A program made the translations under genes and the position numbers. DNA of 64,000 nt, taken from contig NZ_AP024597.1 in assembly GCF_019704315.1 (NCBI RefSeq), positions 1,240,001 to 1,304,000 of the forward strand, read 5' to 3'. Every line of letters starts with the position of its first letter. Within the stretch, counting starts at the first letter, position 1. This document shows, piece by piece, positions 26,688-35,744 of the stretch. Source of the DNA: Stygiolobus caldivivus. GTDB lineage: Archaea > Thermoproteota > Thermoprotei_A > Sulfolobales > Sulfolobaceae. Under the pieces are notes generated by a model that saw only the letters and a program-made list of their open reading frames with translations, made no database searches and was not told where the DNA came from.

Positions 26688-27689
26688 TCACTCGTTCCTT
26701 ACCCTAGGGTCGATCAGCGAGTACGTGAGGTCGGCTAACAGTACGCCCACCACCACAGCAGTAATTATTATAATGAATATCCCCATTTCTAACGTATAGT
26801 CGTTGTTCGTAATCGCGTAATAAAGTAGGTTACCTACACCGGGGTAACTGAAAATTTCCTCTACAAACACCGAACCACCAAAGGAGAACCCTATCGAAAT
26901 TATAAGGCTCGTATATAAGGGGAGTAGAGCGTTCCTCCCTACGTATTTAGTCTCAATTAATTTGTCCCTGACCCCCCTTATTTCCGCAAAACTCACATAG
27001 TCCTCTCCTAAGGTGTAAATAGTATTCGCCCTCATGTGCAGTGCCCAACCCGCTAAGTTGGCCAAAGTGAGGGTACTTATAGGGAGAATAGCGTGGTATA
27101 GGACGCTCACTATAAAGGGCAAGCTCAGGCCCGGTGTTATGCTGGCAGAGTAAGCCCCACCGGTGGGGAACCAATGTAACTCAAACCCTAAAATAAACAG
27201 GAATAGTGCCCCGCTTATGTATAGGGGTATAGAGCGTAACAAGGTGAAAAAGGTGGTCAGGGAAGAATCGACTTTGCTACCCCTCTTATAGCCCATCTTC
27301 TGGCCTACCCTTATACCCAAGAAGAAGCTTATGAGCAAAGAAGTGGACACTATGAAGATCGTCCACGGTAAAGACGTAGCTATGATCGTAGTTACGGGCT
27401 CTTCAGAGATCACGTCCAGCCCCAAATTCCCGTGCAGTACTTGCCAAATATAGTTGAAAGCCTCTATCACGGGGTTACCGTGGGGCACTAAGTCGTTATA
27501 AAACTGTAACTCGGACGCGTATATTTGGGCAAACTTAGGGTTACTCGCCTCCGTTACCCTCAAGTTTGTGAGGAGCGCATTAGCCGGGCTGTTCGGGGAA
27601 TACTCTATCAAGACCCAACTTATTATAATGGTAATAATAATTGTGAGAAATGCCATGGCAACTCTTCTTATAAGCCAAGCTTTGTTCAT
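26688..27689 (-). CDS. ABC transporter permease, DppB-like
   Basis: A 333-residue permease. The N-terminal helix MNKAWLIRRVAMAFLTIIITIIISWVLIE and a DppB-type large first loop (about 30-95) are followed by five more helices and the ATPase-docking loop SFAEIRGVRDKLIETKYVGRNALLPLYTSL. A Shine-Dalgarno-like GAGGTG lies about 10 nt before the ATG, unusual among the mostly leaderless genes here. It heads the operon dppB-dppD-dppF-24281. With the SBP at 30528 it makes a full importer. Confidence 0.9.
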   Translation of the reverse strand: MNKAWLIRRVAMAFLTIIITIIISWVLIEYSPNSPANALLTNLRVTEASNPKFAQIYASELQFYNDLVPHGNPVIEAFNYIWQVLHGNLGLDVISEEPVTTIIATSLPWTIFIVSTSLLISFFLGIRVGQKMGYKRGSKVDSSLTTFFTLLRSIPLYISGALFLFILGFELHWFPTGGAYSASITPGLSLPFIVSVLYHAILPISTLTLANLAGWALHMRANTIYTLGEDYVSFAEIRGVRDKLIETKYVGRNALLPLYTSLIISIGFSFGGSVFVEEIFSYPGVGNLLYYAITNNDYTLEMGIFIIIITAVVVGVLLADLTYSLIDPRVRNE

Positions 27690-28473
27690 AATTCACTTCA
27701 CCTCTTAATACTTTTTAAGCTTTTCAGGTTTATTACTGTATACATATACTCGGAGTGGGTAAATAATCGGGTAAGTCAACTCCTTTTTCCATAATAAGTG
27801 CCAATTCATAATAAGTGCTTATGGGGACTACGTTATACCGGCGGAGTGAGCAATACGCGCCTCTTGAAACTCGGGCTTGTAACCGTGGGAGTCATACGGC
27901 CTTAACTCGTTCGCCTCCACAAGGTCGGGCCTTTCGACGATATTACGAGACTATCGTACTCCTTCGGGCCCTGAAGGACAAGTCCCGTGTCATGTCCCGC
28001 ATCATATCCACGGCGAATACATACCTTTAAAAGGCCCTTGTAAACCGACCCGGTATGGGGGCCCTGATACCTGATGGGGAGGAAAAAAGGACTACACCCG
28101 GTTGGGTTAGGGTAGTAAAGAGATTTACCCTCCGGTCATACGGGCTCGGCAGGTTAGGCGGATAATTTGCATTATATTAATAAATTTGTTAAGATTTATT
28201 TATTAAAAATTTCTATTAAAGTTTAGAATCATTCGCAAAATAGACGTTTAACACTACACAAATTGTAAACACCGTCTGTGATGACTTGATGTTATTTATT
28301 CATATAAGAGTTATCATTTGTTCAGAATAACGGCATTAATACAACCCTCGTCACTATAAACTGTTTATACTCAGCCATCACGTAAAAGGCGACCGTGCCC
28401 CCCACGGTTATACGCAAATAGTATACCGTGGGACTTTGTACAGGGAAAGGGGGCAGGGAGAGGGCGATGGGCT
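27690..28473. other. Intergenic, no gene seen
   Basis: Holds the promoter of the ABC operon near its left end. Open frames here (for example 27815-28030) look random, and nothing else is supported. Confidence 0.45.
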
Positions 28474-29508
28474 TCATTTCATCTCTACGGGGACAAGCTT
28501 TATCGGCATCCTCTCTCCTAAGTACTCCAAAAGGTCCATGTCCTCCGGTAATACCTCCCCTATTACGTTAAACCTCCTATCAGCTTCTACCTCTCTCTTA
28601 AATATCCACACTTCAATTACGTCCGGTCTCCCGTTCATCACCGTGACCGCCCCCCTAAACCTCCTCGTTATATTCCTGGGCTTAATGTCGTTCTTAGCAA
28701 GCGTATTTAGAGCAACGGAATACTCCTTAATCCTTACATCGTAAAACTTCACACTAAAGACTTTGTTCTCCTCCTCCGTTAGGCCCGGGTAAACTAATAC
28801 CCTGACCTTAGTGTATTCTCTAGCTTCCACTAATTCCGATAGTTCCTCGTCGGTCGGAAAGGGGTCTCCTAGTATCACCCTATCAATGACCCCGGTGTTA
28901 AACGCGATGGAAGCGGACTTTCCTACGTCCTTCCCCCTGAAGACCTCTACCGTAGTGCGACCTTCCACTTCCCTCGGTGAAGGTATAAATAAGGCTACGG
29001 GGATGCCCCTCTCTTTAAACTCCTTTGACTTTTTCACCGTGTCCTCTAACGATAGTGCAGTATACTTAATGGGGTAAAAGTCGTGGCTGGCTTTTAAGAG
29101 TTCAATATCCCTTACCTTGCTTATCACGTAGTCCAACTTATCCGTGGGGAATATACTGGCGTTAAGTTCTATTACAAGCCCTAAATCGTTATTAGCCATC
29201 TTTATTATCTCTTCCACGCTGAAGCCGTAATCAGCCCTAAGCCCCTTAACTTTTAGGTCTTTAAAGACCTGGAGGTTAGAGGGAGACGCGCCAAAACCCT
29301 TCAATATGTCAGGGTTTATGTCCACAAAAAAATACATATTATATTTCTCCGCTACGTTAGCGATCTCCCTTACCCCCTCAACGTATTGGGGGTCTACCCC
29401 TGACCAAACCTCGGTATACCCAAGCCTCCCGGCCTTTTCTGCGACCTCCTTTAATTGGTTTATCTTTTCCTTCCTCCACGCTTGTGAAAGTATTCCAATA
29501 GACCTCAT
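28474..29508 (-). CDS. DUF871/MupG-like TIM-barrel glycosidase-type protein
   Basis: A 344-residue protein. The N-terminal part is a TIM barrel beginning RSIGILSQAW...EKAGRLGYTEVWSG, with VIELNASIFP and PIKYTALSLEDT inside. The C-terminal about 110 residues form the small cyclophilin-like domain, with RNITRRFRGAVTVMNG and FNVIGEVLPEDMDLLEYLGE, as in DUF871. Bacterial members (MupG) are 6-phospho-N-acetylmuramidases. Archaea lack muramic acid, so the substrate must differ, perhaps another phosphorylated amino-sugar ether or glycoside. It lies between the ABC operon and the SBP gene. Family placement is by memory of motif layout. Confidence 0.7.
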   Translation of the reverse strand: MRSIGILSQAWRKEKINQLKEVAEKAGRLGYTEVWSGVDPQYVEGVREIANVAEKYNMYFFVDINPDILKGFGASPSNLQVFKDLKVKGLRADYGFSVEEIIKMANNDLGLVIELNASIFPTDKLDYVISKVRDIELLKASHDFYPIKYTALSLEDTVKKSKEFKERGIPVALFIPSPREVEGRTTVEVFRGKDVGKSASIAFNTGVIDRVILGDPFPTDEELSELVEAREYTKVRVLVYPGLTEEENKVFSVKFYDVRIKEYSVALNTLAKNDIKPRNITRRFRGAVTVMNGRPDVIEVWIFKREVEADRRFNVIGEVLPEDMDLLEYLGERMPIKLVPVEMK

Positions 29509-30512
29509 TATGTTTTAGTGGTGCTGGGGAATTTAAAGTGCTAGTGCCGGGTTTTGTCCCGTTTGTACAGACTCTCAGTTCGATCTTTCTTTTTTTATCT
29601 TCCCGTCTATGATCGAGTATGGGGGCTTAACCCTCAATTACCTCCCTACATATACAGCCTTCTGAGAGCTGACAACGGTTTCACTAATTTGCAGTTTATT
29701 AAAAATTACCTTAAACCCAGGGTCATTAGCTGACCCATCGCGTTTTCCATTTGTCTTATTTGGAGTGGTGTTTTAACTGTTAATTACACGTCAAGTAAAA
29801 ATAATATTAAAACGCTGGTAGGACGGATAACGAGGGGGTTAGAGCCTCTCACGTGTCCTATGTGAATTGTAATATCCCTCCTTGAATTAGTATAATTCAA
29901 TTACATACGATTCAATTACATGTAATTCAATATACGTAATATAATTCTGCATAAACTTAATTATAAACCTGTCACTTTACGCTTTTGTTTGGTATCATGT
30001 GTTAGTATTAGTCAGTGTATATATATAATGGTTATAACCACACTCTACTTAGATAAATAGAAATCGCAAAGGAGAGTTGAAAGACCCGAGGTCATGAATC
30101 TAATTAGATAGGACGTTTAGCACACCTCCGGTTATTTACACATACATTATACTAATTTAACGAGATAATTTCAACCTACAATGGAGACGTGAGCGACCCA
30201 CCCCAAAACTAACGGACTTATTTCATCATTTCCCCTTCGGTGTCTGTTTAGAACCGTGTAATACATGACCTCTTTATTACTTAGTCTATATCGAGCCCCT
30301 ACTCATAAAGGCTAAAATACTACGAGGTACTAACGCCTCTAACGAACTGGTCTTTAACCGTGGAAGGTGAAGGGTAACTTGTAGCCTGCTAACTAGTTGT
30401 TTAGAATATTGCTCAAACTTTTAAATCGAGACATGAGGGTTAAAACATTTGAAATAAATTAACTGAGAGATTTGAAAAAAGTTAAAAGTTTAAATATAAT
30501 AGAGGTAAGATT
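29509..30512. promoter_or_regulatory. Long intergenic region with nested AT-rich palindromes
   Basis: No gene seen. TTGAATTA (29882-29889) and TAATTCAA (29893-29900) are perfect inverted arms with a GTA spacer. ATTCAATTACAT then occurs at 29895-29906 and 29910-29921 with a 15-nt period, and a third AATTCAAT follows at about 29924. This looks like a cluster of regulator sites, though it is about 600 bp from either gene start. The substrate-binding-protein promoter (TTTAAATATA, 30489-30498) is at the right end. Confidence 0.4.
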
Positions 30513-30527
30513 TTGATCAGAAATGGT

Positions 30528-32486
30528 ATGAATACACATAAACTGTCAAAGTATTTAACTTTAGGAATAGTAATGGTACTCCTAATACCTTTAGCGTCTT
30601 CTCTAATGGTGTCGGCACAAATGAACTCTTCAACGTTATACATAGGGTGGGTGACGTCACACCCATACCAGAGCTTGTCCACTTATAACCCCAACTTGTT
30701 CGACGGGGGGTTAGGCGGGTCATTTTACGGCTTGGTCTACGCCTATACGGCCCTACTTAACGTCTCGAATAACGGTATAATACCGTGTCTAATAGAGAAC
30801 TGGAGCTTTTCTCCTTCTAACTGGGAGCAGGTGTGGCAGAACGAGACGGTAAACGTCACAATAACTTTAAGGCACTCCGGCTGGGCTAACGGTGCACCTG
30901 TCACGGCTTACGACATAGAGGCTACTTGCCTCATTTTAGATATACTTGGCGCACCTCCTTACCCCAACTACACCGTAGTGAACAACTACACTATAATAAT
31001 TTCACACCCTCCGGATACACTTTCACCTTACCTACTGGCGTTTACCGAAATATGTGCGATAGGGCTGGGGGAGGTAGCGTTAATTTCCAGTTACTCACAG
31101 TATAAGCCCCTAGTACAGCAGATCCATGCTGACTGGACCCAGTTACAACACGACAACACAACATTAATAAAGAAGCTGAGGAGCGAACTCCACAGTTACT
31201 TACCGCCGGGGCCTTTACCCGCTAATTATAACGGGCCGTATTACGTAGCCCAGATAACCCCGAACGAGATCGTCTTGGACAAGAACCCCTACTATTTCGC
31301 GGCTAATAACATAAAGTTTAACCAAGTAGTCATCTACCAGTTCTCCTCTATATCTTCAGCCGAAGCCGCAGTGCTTAAGGGGCAGGTGTCCATCGAATAC
31401 AGCGCGTTCATGTCACTGCCTTCGACCTTAATCTCCAGCCTACCGTCGTATTATGAGGTAGTAAACATACCCGATCCCGGCGGTTATGCCTTATACTTTA
31501 ACTTCAAGAACCCGTGGCTGGCGCAACTCCCGGTTAGGCAAGCCATAGCCTATGTCCTCAACAGGACGTCAATAGCACTTGCAGGTGGGTCAAAGTATTC
31601 CCCCGTCCCCATACCTAACGGGATCCCCAACTTCACCTACTATAAGCAGTATATCACCCCGGCAGTCCAGAACCTCAACCCCTATAGTACCAACTTACAG
31701 AAGGCCACGCAGTTACTTGAGAGTGCAGGGTTTACCATGAAGAACGGACAGTGGTATACCCCCAACGGGACTCCGTTTACGTTAACCATTATCGTCCCTA
31801 CTTCACCCGGCCCAGGCTTAACGAATATGCTGAACGTCATAAAGGACGAGCTGACGTCTTTCGGCATACCTACGTCTTACTACATAGAGACGGTAAGTAG
31901 TGTTTTAATAAAGGACTGGCAGACGGGCCAAAACTACGACTTGGCCGTACAAGGGTGGGGAGGGTATTACCCGGTAACGGTGGACTGGTATTTGGAGACC
32001 CAGTATTTCGCCGGGATACCCTATAACGTGACCCAGTGGGACGGGGTAGTGACGCTCCCCAACGGTACTCAGGTGAACGTGATCAAGCTGTACAGTGCTA
32101 CAGTGGCACCTAACTCCTCCGCAGAACTAACTTCCGCAAATGACGAGATGGCTTACGCGCTCAACTATTACTTACCCGCACTACCATTAGTATATGAAGC
32201 CCAACAGGTAATCATAAACACCCACGACTTAGTAGCACCTCCGCCCAGCTCTTGGTTCTGGCAGGAATACTTCTACGGGATCGGAGGGACAGCGATAAAC
32301 CAGTTAGGGTTATCTTCCGATTACCTGCAGCCGGTTAGCATAGTTACCACCACGTCGACGAGCACCGCACCACCCGTGACCACGAGTACGACCACCTCGG
32401 TAAGCCCGTTAGAGGTCGCAGGGATAGTCGTAGTAGTTATCGTGATCATAGCCGTCGCTTTAATAGCACTTAGGAGGAGGAAGTAA
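30528..32486 (+). CDS. ABC transporter substrate-binding protein, family 5 (sugar-type, membrane-anchored)
   Basis: An about 652-residue extracytoplasmic binding protein. Residues about 8-30 form a class III-like or Sec signal. The body has the SBP_bac_5 order: VTITLRHSGWANGAPVTAYDIEAT, NYNGPYYVAQITPNEIVLDKNPYY, and PVRQAIAYVLNRTSIA. The C-terminus is a Thr/Ser/Pro linker plus one helix (LEVAGIVVVVIVIIAVALIAL) and RRRK, anchoring it as in Sulfolobus sugar-binding proteins. TTG at 30513 is in frame, but ATG at 30528 is preferred with the TATA box at 30489. It is probably the partner of the Dpp-like permeases and ATPases. Genes around it point to mannosides or amino sugars. Confidence 0.9.
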   Translation: MNTHKLSKYLTLGIVMVLLIPLASSLMVSAQMNSSTLYIGWVTSHPYQSLSTYNPNLFDGGLGGSFYGLVYAYTALLNVSNNGIIPCLIENWSFSPSNWEQVWQNETVNVTITLRHSGWANGAPVTAYDIEATCLILDILGAPPYPNYTVVNNYTIIISHPPDTLSPYLLAFTEICAIGLGEVALISSYSQYKPLVQQIHADWTQLQHDNTTLIKKLRSELHSYLPPGPLPANYNGPYYVAQITPNEIVLDKNPYYFAANNIKFNQVVIYQFSSISSAEAAVLKGQVSIEYSAFMSLPSTLISSLPSYYEVVNIPDPGGYALYFNFKNPWLAQLPVRQAIAYVLNRTSIALAGGSKYSPVPIPNGIPNFTYYKQYITPAVQNLNPYSTNLQKATQLLESAGFTMKNGQWYTPNGTPFTLTIIVPTSPGPGLTNMLNVIKDELTSFGIPTSYYIETVSSVLIKDWQTGQNYDLAVQGWGGYYPVTVDWYLETQYFAGIPYNVTQWDGVVTLPNGTQVNVIKLYSATVAPNSSAELTSANDEMAYALNYYLPALPLVYEAQQVIINTHDLVAPPPSSWFWQEYFYGIGGTAINQLGLSSDYLQPVSIVTTTSTSTAPPVTTSTTTSVSPLEVAGIVVVVIVIIAVALIALRRRK

Positions 32487-32548
32487 AGCCCTTCTCATGA
32501 AAGCCTGGAAAAGTCCTTCCTTTCTTTTTCTCCCCACTGTCTCTCCAG

Positions 32549-32715
32549 TTCGCCCCTACACCTCCATTTTATTTTAGCTTCAACATCAATGTAGGGGCTT
32601 AAACTCTCAAATACCTAGCTGTAGGCGGGTCACGGGACTCCTTTGAGCCCAACGGCATTGCCCACATTTCCGCGGTCACCCTTTTGGGCATTGCCCACAC
32701 CCGCATGAGGGGTCA
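32549..32715 (-). mobile_element. Orphan TnpB-element 3' end / omega-RNA-like remnant (copy C)
   Basis: On the minus strand it reads GTGGGCAATGCCGTTGGGCTC and on through codons for PLGSKESRDPPT, then CCCCTACA...TGTAGGGG, the same layout as copy B (10732-10903) and as the right end of the IS607 element. It is closer to copy B than to the intact IS: both share a second GGGCAATGCCC-type block upstream. The terminal stem is kept (CCCCTACA/TGTAGGGG) with a different loop. It ends about 60 bp after the substrate-binding-protein gene and points toward it. No protein-coding part remains. Confidence 0.7.
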
Positions 32716-33085
32716 TCCTCGTTATAGAAATCTAACATAAACAGATATAAAAGATTACTATTAGCGTGAAAAAGGATTCAGCCCTCTCTTGACCTTGATT
32801 AACACCGTATAAACAATTACCCCAGCCTTATTCAGGTGGAATACACTTTCAGGCACCGGAGGTCAAGTACAGACCTCAGGGCAGATATGACACGTCTAAC
32901 TCTGTAAAACAGCATAAACCGAAAGCCCAGACAACGTCGTTATAGTACCTTGACGTTTAAGGCTTAACCAAGTGTAAAACTAACCTTTAAAAGACCTATA
33001 CCTAAATTTTTCTATGGTGAAACCACTAACTTGCTAAATTATGAACAATAAATTTCTTTTCTTTTTTTAAAAAAACAAGCTTGAC
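32716..33085. other. Intergenic, no gene seen
   Basis: No supported feature. Confidence 0.45.
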
Positions 33086-33574
33086 TTAACTACTATTACT
33101 CGAGGAAAATATGAGTATTTCATACAACTTAATAAATTCTAAGAACGCAAAGTCCTCATTGACCTTAGCATATTTCCCTAGCGCTACATATGCTCTATCG
33201 CATCCCAATATTTCAGCGTATTTCAAAGCCTGCCTTTCAGCGAGGTACAGGTTCTGTTGCCACCTCCTCTTATTCCCTACACTTTTTATTTCACCCGGAT
33301 AGACACTGTTAATCATGAAATCTGGGACTCCGATCCCACCGTTACCGTAAATCTTCCTACCTTTGCTGATGACATTACCCAGTTCGCTAACCATTATATT
33401 GAATATCGACTTCTCTAATGTTTTACTAGATCTATGTATATTTGAAGCAATACCTAACTGGGCAGTTACCGCAGTAGGTGGCAGCGGCTTTAGCTCCTTA
33501 GTTTCGAACTTTACGACTTTATACACATTTATTCTACATATTTCACGGCATAATGTTACTGACGATATTATCAT
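33086..33574 (-). CDS. Possible PD-(D/E)XK nuclease
   Basis: A 162-residue protein. Residues about 100-145 read GIGVPDFMINSVYPGEIKSVGNKRRWQQNLYLAERQALKYAEILGC. This fits the nuclease order D-x(n)-E-x-K followed by a Q-rich helix, as in RecB/Cas4 and phage-type enzymes. Cysteines at the N-terminus (LCREIC) and one at LGCD are present, but the Cas4 three-Cys cluster is not, so I do not call it Cas4. A strong Shine-Dalgarno GGAGGTG sits 8 nt before the ATG, rare in this window and suggestive of a mobile or viral gene. It lies 1 kb from the left CRISPR array. Confidence 0.5.
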   Translation of the reverse strand: MIISSVTLCREICRINVYKVVKFETKELKPLPPTAVTAQLGIASNIHRSSKTLEKSIFNIMVSELGNVISKGRKIYGNGGIGVPDFMINSVYPGEIKSVGNKRRWQQNLYLAERQALKYAEILGCDRAYVALGKYAKVNEDFAFLEFIKLYEILIFSSSNSS

Positions 33575-34593
33575 ATTATATCACCTCCTTTTTTGAGATA
33601 TTGAAAGTCGTTAGAGAGTTCTGTAGTTTCGTCCTCGTTAATGTTGTTGTAAGTAAAGTACGAGTATTACCGATTATGGCGTTTAGTCGTACCGTGCCGC
33701 TATATTACTACATAAATTCGTCGTAAAGTAGTCCGGTTCTTAATCGTCTCATTAAATAGTAAATAAGCTTATATTTAAAATTTTCTCTTACATTTATCGC
33801 TAGTATTGCACTTAATAAAGAAGGGGTTATAGGAGGGTTACTATATACTCATTAAATTGAGGAATATCCGTGAAATTATATTAAGATATCACTGACATAT
33901 TTAGCGGTCTTTAATAGGCCTCATTCCAAGGTGCTTGTCAGACAAGATTAACAGTAAAATTAACAGTAAACGGCATACATAACTACACATTTTAACTCCT
34001 CTTGGTTAAAGTCCATACGAGTATAGAGGGTAAACCTTAATTACCTCTTTTTCTGTCGCTCTTTTCCACACTAGTCATTACACTATTGTCGCTCACGTCG
34101 CAGGCCGAATACTTTGGTAAGGGTATATTCACCGACCTTGACTCCACGAGTGTTACCTTACCCACTAATAGGGTTGCCATAGCTGTCACCACCTCTTACC
34201 TGACCCGACTTAATGAGCCCGTCACAGCGTGTTATACCTTACCTACCCTCACGATAACGTAGGGTTAAACTCTTCAAAGTAACCCTTAAGCGTTGACCGA
34301 TAAAACAACCGCCCGGTTAATAAAGGGTAACAGTACCCTTAGTACGGGGCGTAAAAATTATACTGAACGAGGGAATAAGGCCTTGCCCTTTAGTCCCCGA
34401 CTAAGGACATTATCAAGTTACTTATTGCAACCAACGCCTCGGTGCAGTTGGTTAGGACATCGTCCCTTAAACTATCTTTTTCAGTAAAATGGAATCGTAG
34501 CTAGCTCAGTGGTTGTAGAGAAAATATGACTTTTATCCCTTTTGGTATTCTACACGAAATTCATAATGTACCTGCTAACACGTTTAAGCATGT
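33575..34593. other. Long AT-rich intergenic region before the left CRISPR array
   Basis: No gene is supported. A stretch around 34498-34530 resembles a tRNA D-arm (GTAGCTAGCTCAGTGG), but no acceptor stem, anticodon arm or T-loop pairs with it. Confidence 0.4.
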
Positions 34594-34685
34594 CTTTCAA
34601 TCCGTGAGGGGATTTAATCCTCGAATTTCTCGAGGGTTATTCATTATTGTCTTTTCTTAACTTTCAATCCCTTTGGGGATTTAAC
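34594..34685 (-). CRISPR. Left mini CRISPR array (2 repeats, 1 spacer)
   Basis: Two 25-nt repeats at 34594-34618 and 34661-34685 (CTTTCAATCC...GGGGATTTAA on plus, so GTTAAATCCCC...GGATTGAAAG on minus) flank one 42-nt spacer. The leader-distal copy differs at several inner positions (CCGTGAGG for CCCTTTGG). An 81-nt leader follows on the right, so transcription would run leftward. The repeat is the same family as in the right array. Confidence 0.8.
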
Positions 34686-34765
34686 TGATTGGTTTATATA
34701 CTACTTGATGTGTGAATTCGCTTTTCCTACTTATAACTTTATAAGTCCCTCGTCATCCTCTCACG
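34686..34765 (-). promoter_or_regulatory. CRISPR leader of the left array
   Basis: By my count it is identical to the right leader in 76 of 81 positions (with 34685), in inverted orientation. An AT-rich TTTATATA lies about 10-17 nt from the first repeat, as the TATA-like element does in the right leader. Confidence 0.7.
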
Positions 34766-35744
34766 TGACCGTTTTTCCTAGTATTTTTCTTGTCGTTTTT
34801 CGGTCGCATGGTCTACGCGTAAAATTTAAAGGATTTTTTTATTTATGAACGTTTGCCCATCGTTACAAACTCCGTACCGGTCGCACCGGTTTGGCTAATT
34901 TTACGTTTTTAAGCTTGACTAGGGAGTCGTATTTCCCCTGTCGTAAAGTCGTATTTTACCTTACGTAGATTAGTACCGTCTCCATATAAATTATACGACT
35001 CTTTCCCTAAAAGACACTACGTCGTTAAACTACACGGGACAGAAACCCTTATTACTCCTCTTTTAACCCACGACAACTCCCTAAAAGACACTACGTCGTT
35101 AAACTAAACAATGTTTACACCTAGGCTTTAGGGTTAACCTCACGTAATGTTTTCGGGAAAAGGCCCGACGAGTCGTCGACTTTATCTGTTTGGTCAGCGT
35201 TCCTCTCAGGACACCTAGCCGGGTGTGTCGTTGTCCAGAACCCAAAGGGTACGTAACCTAAATAAAGTACATGCTTAAGTAGGAGTGAGATTCAGGGTAA
35301 AATACTCTACTGGTACGTTTTTCAACAAACGTCGGACTAACAAGTCCGAAGCTAGTGTACTGGCGAGGGAAGAGCGGTGGGCATTACACACCAGTTTCTG
35401 GCCCGGTACCGTGACACGGAGCTTAGCCGGTAAAACCACCTAACACTAGGTCGACGTCAAGATCGAGTCCTATTTTACTTACCGCCCTCCCCCAACATTA
35501 CTGGCCCCCCTTCGCTGACTCATCTGCAGTAACTCAAGTAGGGGCACTCACTGCTACACTTCTTTGCCAGCCTGGGAAAAGACTAGTTACCTAACCCTAA
35601 CTGACAAGTCAGGGCAGTAATAAGTGTGGTTAAAACCCGGTTTTTCTTAGCCTAGCTATTTTATGTTGCAATAAAATAATAATCTCTCGTCACTCCGAGA
35701 AGTTTAATTCACATTTATTTAGTATTAAAATAGTGTTGTTTCTA
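34766..35744. other. Intergenic between leader and CARF-PIN gene, with a 29-nt direct repeat
   Basis: No reading frame above noise on either strand. A perfect 29-nt direct repeat (TCCCTAAAAGACACTACGTC and nine more bases) is at 35004-35032 and 35078-35106, a 74-nt period. No third copy was found and it does not resemble the CRISPR repeat. Confidence 0.5.

Noticed and set aside
33086-33574. Calling the nuclease-like protein Cas4
   Set aside because: It lacks the C-terminal three-cysteine cluster and the usual length of Cas4; only a generic nuclease core is visible.
34420-34560. tRNA-like D-arm sequences (GTGCAGTTGGTTAGGAC and GTAGCTAGCTCAGTGG)
   Set aside because: No pairing acceptor stem, anticodon arm or T-loop could be formed around either; not a tRNA gene.
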